From Mucilaginibacter_A sp965201005 (GTDB lineage Bacteria > Bacteroidota > Bacteroidia > Sphingobacteriales > Sphingobacteriaceae): a stretch of DNA of 64,000 nucleotides. Every line of letters starts with the position of its first letter. Within the stretch, counting starts at the first letter, position 1. The translations under genes and the position numbers were made by a program. Location of the stretch: contig NZ_OZ241747.1 in assembly GCF_965201005.1 (NCBI RefSeq), forward strand, positions 1,612,001 through 1,676,000, given 5' to 3'. Below the pieces are notes generated by a model that did not search any database, was not told the origin of the DNA, and saw only the letters and a list, made by a program, of their open reading frames with translations. Below are positions 17,760 to 26,758 of the stretch, piece after piece.

Positions 17760-17955
17760 TGCTAACGGAAAAGGCTTGGCGAAGAACTGGAATTTAAAAC
17801 CCGTCAGCCCAAACCAAAGTTAAATTAATATTCAATTGTTGATGCTTCTTTTATCGGCTAAATTTTTGTTCCGTCTGCCGAAGCTGAAGTAAAATAGCAA
17901 AACAAAAGTTGATGTTTAATCCGTCGGCCAGTTTTTTGCCAAACCAATGTTAGCG
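17760..17955 (-). repeat. attC-like site 7
   Basis: Boxes TGCTAAC / GTTAGCG; the right end GTTAGCGGTA pairs with TACCGCTAAC of site 8. The right box again supplies a TAA stop. Confidence 0.92.
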
Positions 17956-18510
17956 GTAGCTTTTCTTTTTACTTGGTGGAAGAAACATAATACTGCCTAC
18001 TACGTCTACTATTATTGGTTTTTGATAATGTGTCGGGAAAGTCAATTTTCTATCAGTTTGTTTAAAGTTCATTTGTTTAATTGAATGTAACAACCACTCG
18101 TAAACAGTCATTACGCTATCGGGCAAACTTGCAGATTGTCCCAGAATATGTTTTACCTTATTGCCGTTATAGTAGATATAAATTTCGGTTGAAAGATCAT
18201 CAATTGAATGTTCGTAGGAGTTGTTAAGCCCTTTGTACTTAATGTTCTCAAATTTAATATTTAAAGTGTCCCAAAAATTAGAGTTGATTGTCGATACATA
18301 AAAACCAATATGATCAGTATATTTTACGCCATTATACTTAACAGTTAATGAACTATCAATGTCAATAACTTGGAAAGGACATTTCCCATAGCAGCCGCCT
18401 GTTGCAAATACAATCCGTTGAATATTATTTTGTCTAATTATTTGGTTGTTGTTTCTACAACCAAGTAACAAGGTCAAGATTATTAAAGCTATAAGTTTAC
18501 GTGTCGTCAT
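17950..18510 (-). CDS. DUF6438-like lipoprotein
   Basis: 186 residues from ATG at 18510 (MTTRKLIALIILTLLLGC; lipidated Cys18). The segment RIVFATGGCYGKCPFQVIDI is the characteristic start of DUF6438 domains, followed by the YNGVKYTDHIGFY-type strand. Function unknown, presumably periplasmic face. The stop codon is TAA within CGCTAAC of attC 7. An upstream open stretch (to 18567) only translates the neighbouring attC and is excluded. Confidence 0.7.
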   Translation of the reverse strand: MTTRKLIALIILTLLLGCRNNNQIIRQNNIQRIVFATGGCYGKCPFQVIDIDSSLTVKYNGVKYTDHIGFYVSTINSNFWDTLNIKFENIKYKGLNNSYEHSIDDLSTEIYIYYNGNKVKHILGQSASLPDSVMTVYEWLLHSIKQMNFKQTDRKLTFPTHYQKPIIVDVVGSIMFLPPSKKKSYR

Positions 18511-18518
18511 AAAGTTAC

Positions 18519-18712
18519 CGCTAACGGAAAAGGCTTGGCGAAGGACTGGAACTTGAAATCCTTCCACTGAAAACCAAAGTTAAATTAATAATCAAATGTT
18601 GATGCTTCTTTTACCGGCTAAATTTTATTTCTTCTGCCGAAACTGAAGCAAAATAGCAAATAAAAGTTCAATAACTTCCGTCAGCCAGTTTTTTGCCAAA
18701 CCGGTGTTGGGC
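18519..18712 (-). repeat. attC-like site 8
   Basis: Boxes CGCTAAC / GTTGGGC; GTTGGGCGT is complementary to ACGCCCAAC at site 9. The right arm reads CCAAACCGGTGTT. Confidence 0.9.
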
Positions 18713-18719
18713 GTTCGTG

Positions 18720-19133
18720 CTATTTGTAAATAAGTTCAAAGAAATTTTTCGGTGATATGATTTTTGTTTCTTTGTAATCAGTCATTGTAAAATCGTTGGT
18801 ATTGCCTGTAACAAGATAATTTGCATTACACGTTTCGGCAAGTTCTAAAAGTCTATTGTCGGCTTCGTCGCTTATTATGTCAACTGTTCTGGTTGGTTCA
18901 AATTTTAACGAACGGCTTTCTATATCTGCAAGTAAAGTTTGTGCCCGTGCATGAAAACTTGGAAACCTGCTAAATTTTTCACGGTTTAACACGTTTATAT
19001 ATTCAGCAAAAAGTTGATTAGAAATGCAAAGTTGTAAACTTTTATTTGCTAAGATATTATCAACAATAAAGTATGGAAAGCTTTTTTGGATCAATGCTGA
19101 TACAAGAACATTAGTGTCAAGAATTAGCCGCAT
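18720..19133 (-). CDS. PIN-family toxin (PIN_3 type)
   Basis: 137 residues. LILDTNVLVSALIQKSFPYF opens a PIN_3 domain with its first Asp. ISNQLFAEYINVLNREKF, DIISDEADNRLLELAETC and ADNRLLE/NYLVTGNTNDF supply the other conserved acids. Expected RNase activity. The start overlaps the upstream antitoxin gene by 17 bases. Unlike the PIN toxin at 14114 it belongs to the putative toxin-antitoxin PIN subfamily rather than VapC proper. Confidence 0.83.
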   Translation of the reverse strand: MRLILDTNVLVSALIQKSFPYFIVDNILANKSLQLCISNQLFAEYINVLNREKFSRFPSFHARAQTLLADIESRSLKFEPTRTVDIISDEADNRLLELAETCNANYLVTGNTNDFTMTDYKETKIISPKNFFELIYK

Positions 19134-19344
19134 GATTTCTTATGATTTTTACTTCTGCGGAAATCTCATCCATAGTCATAATAGATAATCCGTAACGCTC
19201 TGCTAATTCGATAGATTTCTTAAGATTCTGTCGACTTATCTCGCTGCTAATCAAATCTATAAAGTCTGTAAAAGAAAATCGGTCATTTTTCATTCCGAAC
19301 TTTTCATATTCTAAATCGGATATATCAATGTTCAGTGTTCGCAT
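19117..19344 (-). CDS. Antitoxin partner of the PIN_3 toxin
   Basis: 75 residues from ATG at 19344: MRTLNIDISDLEYEKFGM, then DFIDLISSEISRQNLKKSI and SIMTMDEISAEVKIIRNHA. The first strand plus helices suggests a small DNA-binding/antitoxin fold. Identity rests on overlap with the PIN gene. A longer in-frame start at 19428 enters attC 9 and is rejected. Confidence 0.7.
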   Translation of the reverse strand: MRTLNIDISDLEYEKFGMKNDRFSFTDFIDLISSEISRQNLKKSIELAERYGLSIMTMDEISAEVKIIRNHAANS

Positions 19345-19415
19345 AGTAATTAAAATATTTATAAGTCCAAAGATAAGAAATTTGTCGCATCTGGAACTGT
19401 GCAGGTAAGCATGAC

Positions 19416-19613
19416 GCCCAACGTTCAAGGCTTGGCGAAGAACTGGAATTTGAAACCCGTCAGCCCCAAAACCAAAGTTAAATTTATAATTAAATGTTGA
19501 TGCTTCTTTTATCGGCTAAATTTATGTTCCTTCTGCTGAAACTGAAGCAAAATAACAAAATAAAAGTTGATGTTTAATCCGTCGGCCAGTTTTTTGCCAA
19601 ACCAATGTTAGGT
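19416..19613 (-). repeat. attC-like site 9
   Basis: Boxes GCCCAAC / GTTAGGT; GTTAGGTGTA pairs over ten bases with TACACCTAAC of site 10. Confidence 0.92.
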
Positions 19614-19637
19614 GTAGTACCTCTATTCATTTTTTTG

Positions 19638-19997
19638 TTAAGACTTTAAACGTAAAAAACGCTTTGAAATATCATAAATTATTACCAATAATAGACAACT
19701 TAAAAGGATGTATCGAAAAGTCGAATTTAACCAAATTGCAACTATTCCGAGCAGAGTAGGAGCCAGCGAAGACAGCCAGATATGTTCATTTCTTACAAAC
19801 GATTTGACAAATTGAATAAGTCCTAAAGCAACAAGAATGACTGGGATAAAAAGTAAAACATACACAGACCCAGCATTGAAGTAGTCGTTTTCTCGACTAG
19901 ATCCATATTCAATGAGTCCAATTATTTCTATGCAGCAAATAATACAAAAGTCAAAGACAATTGAATTCATTATCGAATCAAATTTTGATTTTGTCAT
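19638..19997 (-). CDS. Small multi-TM cassette protein
   Basis: 119 residues with about four hydrophobic segments (IVFDFCIICCIEIIGLIEY, YVLLFIPVILVALGLI, LAPTLLGIVAIWL, FRYILLSCLLLVII). The N-terminus MTKSKFDSIM is cytoplasmic-like. Resembles other small integral membrane cassette proteins; no family assigned. Confidence 0.55.
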   Translation of the reverse strand: MTKSKFDSIMNSIVFDFCIICCIEIIGLIEYGSSRENDYFNAGSVYVLLFIPVILVALGLIQFVKSFVRNEHIWLSSLAPTLLGIVAIWLNSTFRYILLSCLLLVIIYDISKRFLRLKS

Positions 19998-20028
19998 TTG
20001 TGTTTTGAGTGTTGTCGGTTGGTATTAC

Positions 20029-20225
20029 ACCTAACGGAAAAGGCTTGGCGAAGAACTGGAATTTGAAACTCGTCGGCCAAAACCAAAGTTAAATTTATAA
20101 CAAAAAGTTCAATACTGTTTTTACAAGCTAAATTTTATTCCTTCAGCTGAAACTAAAGCAAAATAGCAAAACAAAAGTTGATATTTAATCCATCCGCCAG
20201 TTTTTTGCCAAACCAATGTTGTGCG
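20029..20225 (-). repeat. attC-like site 10
   Basis: Boxes ACCTAAC / GTTGTGC; GTTGTGCGT pairs with ACGCACAAC of site 11. The inner motif is the ATACTGTTTTTAC variant. Confidence 0.9.
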
Positions 20226-20277
20226 TTCGTGCTCTTTTGTTCATAAATTTCGTCAAATACTTTTGAATAAAATCTTA

Positions 20278-20661
20278 TTATTCAGTTGTGATTTGTTTGG
20301 CAGGTGAATTATTCCAAGCTTGAATCAAAGTGTATTTTGTTAAGTCTTTTTTAGGATAGTCGCCTTTATAGCACCATATTTCTAAATAGTCAATAATTCC
20401 GTTTTTTAAAAACAAAGTTCCATCTGCCTCAATCGGATATTCACTCGTTGTGATTATGACACCAAGAAGAACAAGGTTGTCCATGTAATATTTGTATTTA
20501 ATAATTTCATCCAAATGAGAGAATTTTACGAACAGTCCACTACAAGTATAATCGTATTCGGTGTCGGTCAAAAATTGTAATTGAGGTCTAACAGCAACGC
20601 CTTCAATGTCTCCGTCAAGCAACAAGTCTAAAATGTCCAATATGTATTTAGATTTGATCAT
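20278..20661 (-). CDS. Hypothetical cassette protein, 127 residues
   Basis: Soluble, alternating strands and helices. Features ILDILDLLLDGDIEGVAVRP and a C-terminal DYLEIWCYKGDYPKKDLTKY. I associate the pattern loosely with small immunity-like proteins, but no family is assigned. The stop lies about 50 bases from attC 10. Confidence 0.55.
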   Translation of the reverse strand: MIKSKYILDILDLLLDGDIEGVAVRPQLQFLTDTEYDYTCSGLFVKFSHLDEIIKYKYYMDNLVLLGVIITTSEYPIEADGTLFLKNGIIDYLEIWCYKGDYPKKDLTKYTLIQAWNNSPAKQITTE

Positions 20662-20739
20662 TTTTACTTTTTAGTTCTTGTCAATGATTAAGCTATTTTT
20701 TCTCTAACTGCGAAGATTGGACGGTCGTCGAAGCATGAC

Positions 20740-20934
20740 GCACAACGTTCCGGGCTTGGCGAAGAACTGGAATTTAAAACCCGTCAGCCGAAACCAAAGC
20801 TAAATAAAAATCCCAAAGTTCAATACTGTTTTTAACAGCTAAATTTTAATCCTTCTGCCGGAACTGAAGCAAAATAGCAAAACAAAAGTTCAATAACTTA
20901 CTTCCGCCAGTTTTTTGCCAAACCAATGTTGGGC
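20740..20934 (-). repeat. attC-like site 11
   Basis: Boxes GCACAAC / GTTGGGC; GTTGGGCGTA pairs with TACGCCCAAC of site 12. Serves an ORF-less cassette. Confidence 0.9.
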
Positions 20935-21268
20935 GTAGCTTTTTTTAAAAACCTGGAATACTGTTTTTAACGATAAAAAACCAAGCTTGTCAGCGGGAAA
21001 CTTTGAACAATAAAACCTAAACTGCGGTTTTCAAGTCCGCCGGAAGTTTGTTTAGCTAAAGTCTCAAAATTTGATTTGTCGTTTTACAAACTTGCAGATT
21101 ATAAACTTTAAACCAAAAAGTCCGCTGGAAATGCTGTTTTTACTATGCAAAAATTAGCCCGCAAGATTTTAGTCCGATAAAAGAAGCATTTAGAAAGTCC
21201 GCTTTACAAACCAGTTTTGCGACAAAAGTTTGTCTGGCGCGCGAGTCGACGTTTGCTCGGTAAGTTAC
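20935..21268. other. ORF-less cassette (site 11)
   Basis: No credible gene in about 330 bases. Contains ATACTGTTTTTA (about 20960), ATGCTGTTTTTAC (about 21132) and GATAAAAGAAGCAT (about 21177), with repeated GTCCGC(T/C)GGAA blocks also found in the other ORF-less cassettes. Possibly a non-coding RNA or a regulatory cassette; not tested. Confidence 0.6.
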
Positions 21269-21462
21269 GCCCAACGATACGGCTTTGTGCAGGCGGGATA
21301 ATAGATATTCGTCTGCCGGAACCATAGCCAAATTTATAGTAAAAAGTTCATTGTTATTTCTATTGCTCAACAGAGTTACGTCAGATGGAACTGTGGCTGA
21401 ATGCTGCACCAGTGCTGATTGCTACTACGTCTGACCCGCTTGCACAAAACCGCTTGTTGGTG
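21269..21462 (-). repeat. attC-like site 12, variant arms
   Basis: Boxes GCCCAAC / GTTGGTG. The arms differ from the main family (CGGCTTTGTGCAGGCGGG and CCCGCTTGCACAAAACCG) yet still pair with each other, apart from two mismatches. GTTGGTGGC pairs with GCCACCAAC of site 13. Confidence 0.88.
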
Positions 21463-21479
21463 GCTGGCTTGTTTTAGGA

Positions 21480-22190
21480 TTACTGTCCTAAACTAAGTCC
21501 GCCATCTACTGCGATAATCTGTCCGGTTATATAATCGTTATCAATAAATGTAAGAATCATTTTTGCAATATCTTCAGGCTCTCCAATTCTACCAAGCGGA
21601 ATTGTTTCAGCGTATTTCTCAAAAGTTTCCTGTTTTTTTTCGGGTGGTAAAAAGTCCCACCATGTAGTATTTACAACACCTGGTGCTACTGCGTTTACTC
21701 TTATCGGTTTCAATTCTTTCGCAATCGTTGGTATCATAATTTCTATTGCTCCGTTGATAGCTCCCAAACCTGCTGTACCAATTGCTTTTGATTGTGAACT
21801 AATAGATGTTATAAAAGTAATGCTGCCTGTTGCTGTTATGTATGGCAGTGCAGCTTGTGCAGTCCGCAATTGTGGAAAAAACTTTCCTTCAAATCCATTC
21901 TTCAAATCGTCTAAATCTAATTCACGAAAAAGCCCAATACCCTTTCCTCCGCTAAGAGCAATTACAAGGTGGTCAATTTTTCCTATGTCAGCAAATGTCT
22001 GTTTAAGTGTTTCCAAATTTGTAGCGTCAACACTTTTGCCCTTTGCGGTTTGTCCAATTTCTGCTAATGCCTGATTTAGTTTTTCTTGATTTCTTCCTAA
22101 AATAATTACCTCAAAGTTTTTTTGCGCCAATAGTTTTGCTGTCGCAAGTCCCATTCCTGATGTTCCACCTGCAATTATTACTCTTACCAT
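21480..22190 (-). CDS. Short-chain dehydrogenase/reductase cassette
   Basis: A 236-residue SDR with the dinucleotide motif GGTSGMGLATAKLL at the N-terminus, LSGGKG in the NAG position, and C-terminal GRIGEPEDIAKMILTFIDND and ITGQIIAVDGG, which are common to FabG-like enzymes. The canonical YxxxK is replaced by IGTAGLGAINGAIE: there is no Tyr at the usual active-site position, so activity is doubtful or unusual. Carried as a single-gene cassette. Confidence 0.8.
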   Translation of the reverse strand: MVRVIIAGGTSGMGLATAKLLAQKNFEVIILGRNQEKLNQALAEIGQTAKGKSVDATNLETLKQTFADIGKIDHLVIALSGGKGIGLFRELDLDDLKNGFEGKFFPQLRTAQAALPYITATGSITFITSISSQSKAIGTAGLGAINGAIEIMIPTIAKELKPIRVNAVAPGVVNTTWWDFLPPEKKQETFEKYAETIPLGRIGEPEDIAKMILTFIDNDYITGQIIAVDGGLSLGQ

Positions 22191-22245
22191 AAAATTATTA
22201 TTGTCTTAATATTGTGTCGAAGTTAGTGCTGTCCGATAAGCTTGC

Positions 22246-22443
22246 CACCAACGTCGGGGGCTTGGCGAAGAACTGGAATTTAAAACTCGTCCGCCCGAAC
22301 TGCTGCTCAAGTAAAGATAAAAAAGTTCATTGTTATTTCTGTCGCCAAATTTATAATGTCAAGCTGGAACATAAGCTAAATAGAAATACAAAAGTTGATG
22401 CTGTGAAGTGTCAGCCAGTTTTTTGCCAAACCTTTTGTTAGCG
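22246..22443 (-). repeat. attC-like site 13
   Basis: Boxes CACCAAC / GTTAGCG; GTTAGCGGT pairs with ACCGCTAAC of site 14. The central part is diverged from the main family while the arms are of the main type. Confidence 0.88.
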
Positions 22444-22476
22444 GTGCGTTGTTTATTTTTTCACAAAGAACTTAGT

Positions 22477-23238
22477 TTATCTTTCAGATAAAAACTTTAA
22501 AACATCATAATTTATTTCTTTGTGCTGATTCTCATTTCCGTTGTCGTCCATGTCATTGTGTTTTGTGTTAGCAAGTTTTACAATTGTTATTCTATATTTT
22601 TTTTGTTCTTTTTCTGTTGGTAAAACTCCTTCGTCTGCTGGCTGGTCGCTAGAGCGTAAAGAATATACTTTTATATTGGCTGCTTTTGGCAAAGCCATTC
22701 TTCTATTGTCTAATGTAATAATCTTGTCAACTATGCCTGGATACTTTTGAGGAAATAGTGCTGTCATGTCCGCACCATTTGAGTGTCCAATGAGAGTAAT
22801 ATGTTTAAAGTCCAATTCAGGATTTGATTTTTTCAATTCGTTTATTACGAATAAAATATTGTTCGCACCACGCTCCCAAAAAGGTCGTCTAACAATTTGT
22901 GGAATTCCTGTTGTCGGCATTAATCTGTCTGTAGGAAGTTCATGTTGAATACTTACTACAAAATATCCTTTTGAAGCTAAATAGTTTGTTAAGTAAGAAT
23001 AAGCCAAATAATCGCCGCCTTTGTTCTGTCCATAACCATGACTGAAAACAACAATTTTAGGATTGTCAATTTTAGGTTTATAAAGTGCAATAGGAATTTT
23101 TCTGTCTCTTGATTGGTCAAACAAAGTCAAAGTGTCCAACTTGAAGGCGTACGTCTGGTTACTTACCATTTTCTTACTGGTCAAACAACTTGCTGAAAGT
23201 GAAAAAGCCAATATTAGAAAGTAAATATTTTTATTCAT
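22477..23238 (-). CDS. Alpha/beta hydrolase lipoprotein
   Basis: 253 residues from ATG at 23238; signal MNKNIYFLILAFSLSASC with a lipobox Cys. The oxyanion strand KIVVFSHGYGQNKGG and the nucleophile elbow LIGHSNGADM (Ser) are clear, and an acid/His pair is likely in LRSSDQPADEG and NTKHNDMDD. Resembles chlorophyllase/PAF-acetylhydrolase-like alpha/beta hydrolases; substrate unknown. Being lipid-anchored it would act at the periplasm or surface. Confidence 0.8.
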   Translation of the reverse strand: MNKNIYFLILAFSLSASCLTSKKMVSNQTYAFKLDTLTLFDQSRDRKIPIALYKPKIDNPKIVVFSHGYGQNKGGDYLAYSYLTNYLASKGYFVVSIQHELPTDRLMPTTGIPQIVRRPFWERGANNILFVINELKKSNPELDFKHITLIGHSNGADMTALFPQKYPGIVDKIITLDNRRMALPKAANIKVYSLRSSDQPADEGVLPTEKEQKKYRITIVKLANTKHNDMDDNGNENQHKEINYDVLKFLSER

Positions 23239-23270
23239 CTCAAAGTTTGCAAGGTGTCTTTTACAATGAC

Positions 23271-23469
23271 CGCTAACGAACAGGGCTTGCTGCTGTGGCG
23301 GCATTCATTGAACGTCCAGCCCCGAATCGCTGCTGAGTAAAGTTACAAATGTTGATGTTTACTACTGCTGCTCATCTGCGTTCCGTCTGCAGGAACTGAA
23401 GATGATTAGCGAACAAAATGTTGATGGCTTGTTCGTCGCCCCGCCATAGCAGCAAACCCCATGTTGTGC
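23271..23469 (-). repeat. attC-like site 14, variant arms
   Basis: Boxes CGCTAAC / GTTGTGC; arms GGGCTTGCTGCTGTGGCGG and CCGCCATAGCAGCAAACCCC pair with each other. GTTGTGCGT matches ACGCACAAC of site 15. Confidence 0.88.
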
Positions 23470-23497
23470 GTTCGCTTTTCTTTGTCCGTACTTTAAC

Positions 23498-25102
23498 TCA
23501 ACGACGTAAAGTGAACGGAATGGCTATGTATCCATTACTCTGATTTATATCCGCCGACGCTAATGGAATATCTCTATTAACTTTTGGGTCTTTAAATTTT
23601 AGATGAAGTGTAGGTGTAAATTGCCACCTATCATGGCCGTGAGGAAACATCCAAATGAATATTACTCCGTCTTGCAGCTTTTCGTTATCAGTCGCTCCTC
23701 TTAAACCTAAAGGAAAATCAATTGAAGAGTTATCAGGAAAGGCTTGACCTTGGTCGGTGTTGTCATACAGGTCGGCATATGCAACTGGTGCTATATCTGG
23801 ATTTGCTTTATTAAGTGCAGCTATGTAATTCACACCTAATGTTCTATTATCAAATAAATAAACCCTTAAGCCGGTAGATTGGTCTTTCCCGTCATCACCA
23901 TTACCAAAGTGAACCGTTGCAGAAAGTAAAGGAGATGTGATTTTGATATTTTCTGTGTTGACTGTATAGTCTGTAGTTGATGAAACTCTTGCAGGTGAGT
24001 TGTCGCTTAAATAAGCTACCGTGTAACTAATAGGTCTCGGTGGGTCATTCAATATATCAAACGTATCTTTTGCCTTTATAAAGTTTGTTAATCCTGTTAT
24101 TTTATCACCGCCTAAATAATCGGTTGCTTTATAACGTGAGCCGCCAATAATATAACTTTGGATAAAAGCCTCATTCAATATTTTTTTTGTCTCGTCACTC
24201 ATCTCAACCTTGCCTCCAGTATTTAAACCTCCAAATGAAGCGTTAAGCGATGCTTCAACATCAGATGCGCTTTCTTTACTTTCTATTAAAACCCATAACT
24301 CCCTTCCATAGGAAACAGAGCTTACGTAACATAATGGATTAGGAGTAGTATTGTGCGAATTACTGTCTATGTAGTTCAATAAATCTTTGTAGCCATCTTC
24401 TTTTATGTAAGATGTTGGATAATGAGGTTCTTCGCAAGAAACAGTAAAATATTTTTCAACCAAGCGAACTAAAAATTTTGAGTATGTTTCGTTTTGACTT
24501 ACGGAGAGAGCACCATTTATTGCACCAGTTGCCCATTTATAAGATGCGTTAAATTTCAAAAAAGCTTGGTCCATGCTATAGACTTGCCTCAATGAATACG
24601 TAATATCAGCTCCCATTGCAGAATTAGTTTCTTGCTTCAATATTTTCTGAATACTGTCATTGACATTAGCCTTATTGGGTTCTTTTACTATTCTACTAAC
24701 CGAAAAATTTCCTTTTTGATAAAAATCACTTATCGTTATAGTAAGTGGATTTCTTGATGTTTTAACTGGAATTAAAATTCCGTCTATCAATCCTTTTCCT
24801 TGTACTAAAGCTCCAGGATATAAAGAACCAACGTTAGGGTCAAAAGCAACAATTTTCTCAAACTGACTGGTAAGTTTATGTCTTTCAGTTGTTTTTGTCC
24901 CATGATGTTCGGGGTCTTCAATTGTTTCAACAGATGAACCAGTTATTATATCGTCTGTCGGCTGTACAGATAATTTTGGTTCATTCACTATCAAGCTGTC
25001 AATTTTTTTAGCGGTTGCTTTTGTGTCTGAACCGTTACAAGCACAAAACAACAAACTACTAAAAATTAGTAGTGTCAGGATGCAAATGCAGTTTCTGGTC
25101 AT
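23498..25102 (-). CDS. Cholesterol-dependent-cytolysin-like lipoprotein
   Basis: 534 residues from ATG at 25102, signal CILTLLIFSSLLFCAC with a lipobox. The central region carries hallmarks of the thiol-activated cytolysin fold: SSVSYGRELWVLIESKES (about residue 262) and PISYTVAYLSDNSPARVSST (about residue 356), both near-copies of conserved CDC segments, with the TMH-type glycine-rich strands between. The undecapeptide used for cholesterol binding is not present, and the C-terminal domain looks like an unrelated beta-sandwich. This fits CDC-like pore formers known from Bacteroidota. It is the largest cassette protein. Target membrane unknown: competitors or protists are plausible. Confidence 0.8.
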   Translation of the reverse strand: MTRNCICILTLLIFSSLLFCACNGSDTKATAKKIDSLIVNEPKLSVQPTDDIITGSSVETIEDPEHHGTKTTERHKLTSQFEKIVAFDPNVGSLYPGALVQGKGLIDGILIPVKTSRNPLTITISDFYQKGNFSVSRIVKEPNKANVNDSIQKILKQETNSAMGADITYSLRQVYSMDQAFLKFNASYKWATGAINGALSVSQNETYSKFLVRLVEKYFTVSCEEPHYPTSYIKEDGYKDLLNYIDSNSHNTTPNPLCYVSSVSYGRELWVLIESKESASDVEASLNASFGGLNTGGKVEMSDETKKILNEAFIQSYIIGGSRYKATDYLGGDKITGLTNFIKAKDTFDILNDPPRPISYTVAYLSDNSPARVSSTTDYTVNTENIKITSPLLSATVHFGNGDDGKDQSTGLRVYLFDNRTLGVNYIAALNKANPDIAPVAYADLYDNTDQGQAFPDNSSIDFPLGLRGATDNEKLQDGVIFIWMFPHGHDRWQFTPTLHLKFKDPKVNRDIPLASADINQSNGYIAIPFTLRR

Positions 25103-25147
25103 GGCTGTGATTTTTGTTTGTTTATGAAAGTGGATGGATAAAGTGAC

Positions 25148-25343
25148 GCACAACGGAAAGGGCTTGGCGAAGAACTGGAATTTGAAACTCGTCAGCTGAA
25201 AGCCAAAGTTAAATAAAAGTTCAAATGTTGATGCTTCTTTTACCAGCTAAATTTTGTTCCTTCCGCCGGAACTGAAGCGAAATAGTAAAATAAAAGTTGA
25301 TGTTTAATTCGTCAGCCAGTTTTTTGCCAAACCAATGTTGGCT
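25148..25343 (-). repeat. attC-like site 15
   Basis: Boxes GCACAAC / GTTGGCT; GTTGGCTGTA pairs with TACAGCCAAC of site 16 although the two sites have different arms. Confidence 0.92.
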
Positions 25344-25349
25344 GTAGTT

Positions 25350-25925
25350 TTATGTTACGCAGATGTTTACAAAAATAGTTTCTTTATCATCGTAAAATGC
25401 GATGTAAAGATAATGGTCTTCTTCGCCTTTTATTTTTCTAGTAAATTCGTGAATAAGTTTACTCGTTTTTTTGTTGCCTAAAGTTTTGTTAAATTCTTCG
25501 GAACCAATTTGTTCTCCATTTTTTGTTATTCGTTTATCATTTTCAAGTTCAATTAAAAGTTCTTGATAATCCGATTTTGACAGTTTTATTTGAGAACTTG
25601 AACAATAATCGCCGTGAAAGTCGGGATATGAAGAAGTTTTTTCTATAAACTCTGCTGATTTTGGAATTTCTCTAAGTGTTACTGTCTTAAACTCCTGTTC
25701 GTAAAAACTTTTACTTGGAAAAAAACCGTTAAATGTTTGATATGCTGAAAATAGAAAGAGAGTAATAGCGTAAGTAATATTAATCTGTCGACTTATGTTT
25801 TTTGTCAACTTTCCACTTTTCAATAGCCTTTTCTGAATTGGCAAATATAAAAGATACAAACCTTGTCCTAAAAGTCCAACGACAAGGGAAATTACTAAAA
25901 ATATTATTATCGCAAAAATCCACAT
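25350..25925 (-). CDS. Membrane-anchored cassette protein
   Basis: 191 residues from ATG at 25925. Two N-terminal membrane segments (IFAIIIFLVISLVVGLLGQG and INITYAITLFLFSAYQTF) precede a soluble domain of about 110 residues with EIPKSAEFIEKTSSYPDFHG and DHYLYIAFYDDKETIFVNI. No family recognised. The frame upstream of 25925 only reads through attC 16. Confidence 0.6.
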   Translation of the reverse strand: MWIFAIIIFLVISLVVGLLGQGLYLLYLPIQKRLLKSGKLTKNISRQINITYAITLFLFSAYQTFNGFFPSKSFYEQEFKTVTLREIPKSAEFIEKTSSYPDFHGDYCSSSQIKLSKSDYQELLIELENDKRITKNGEQIGSEEFNKTLGNKKTSKLIHEFTRKIKGEEDHYLYIAFYDDKETIFVNICVT

Positions 25926-25966
25926 AGTCCATTTCGGTTTGCAAGTAAGGTCGGCGGAAAAATTAC

Positions 25967-26162
25967 AGCCAACGCTCAGGGCTTGCTGCTGTGCTGGCAT
26001 TTTATAACGTCCAGCCCGGAACTGAAGCCCAATAGAATTACTGATGTTGAAGATAAGAACAAAAGCTTAATAGAATTCCGTCTGACCGAACCACTGCTAA
26101 TAGCGAACAAAAAGATGAGGATTTATTCGTCAGCCAGCATAGTAGCAAACCCCATGTTGGTG
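25967..26162 (-). repeat. attC-like site 16, variant arms
   Basis: Boxes AGCCAAC / GTTGGTG; arms GGGCTTGCTGCTGTGCTGG and CCAGCATAGTAGCAAACCCC pair. Compared with site 14, changes on one arm are matched on the other. GTTGGTGGC pairs with GCCACCAAC of site 17. Confidence 0.88.
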
Positions 26163-26175
26163 GCAGGCTTGTCTG

Positions 26176-26730
26176 TCAGACGGAACGCCAATATTTCAAG
26201 TCAAGATTTACTCGTGCAACGTTTTCTTGTGTCGCAATAATAAAAGCCTGGCTTTGGTATGTCTCACTTAATGTTGCTGTCAAATGTTTTATGTTTATCC
26301 ATTTTGGTAGGTGTTCATTTGAGTCAGCAATTAGCCCATGAGCAACTTCTTTGTCAAGTGGAACTTCCATAAACTTTACTAACTGATTAAATTCGTCAAA
26401 ATTGTCTGGCAATGAAAAACGATGAGAAAAAAATTTACTGTAAATAATTTCTCTTAGAAACAAATTCAAGCCTTTCCTTGCTGCTCCCCAACTTTGAGCT
26501 GTGTTCGGGAAAAGCGTCAAAATGTTTGCTGTGTGTCCGTTTAAAAAAACTTTGTATTGAGTTTCGTCAATCAATGATTTTGTGAAATGTTCAAGGTCAA
26601 CTTTTGTTTCAAAATACTGTCGCAAAATTTTTATAAGTCCGCCTGAACCTTGATTCCGAATTGCAGAGGCACCGATAGCAATCTGTGAAAGTCGTCTATG
26701 TAAAAGTTGATAAAATTGTTGTTCCGTCAT
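26176..26730 (-). CDS. Hypothetical helical cassette protein
   Basis: 184 residues, mostly helical and soluble. Segments such as LHRRLSQIAIGASAIRNQG, GLNLFLREIIYSKFFSHRF and FNQLVKFMEVPLDKEVAHGL are visible. I recognise no family. The arrangement is typical of small stand-alone defence or immunity cassettes but that is only a guess. The stop lies 13 bases from attC 16. Confidence 0.55.
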   Translation of the reverse strand: MTEQQFYQLLHRRLSQIAIGASAIRNQGSGGLIKILRQYFETKVDLEHFTKSLIDETQYKVFLNGHTANILTLFPNTAQSWGAARKGLNLFLREIIYSKFFSHRFSLPDNFDEFNQLVKFMEVPLDKEVAHGLIADSNEHLPKWINIKHLTATLSETYQSQAFIIATQENVARVNLDLKYWRSV

Positions 26731-26758
26731 AGTGTTAGGGTGTGTCGGTTAAGCTTGC

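Noticed and set aside
21143..21409. 88-codon minus-strand frame
   Set aside because: Starts inside attC 12 and ends in an ORF-less cassette; no protein-like composition and not kept in the sibling cassettes.
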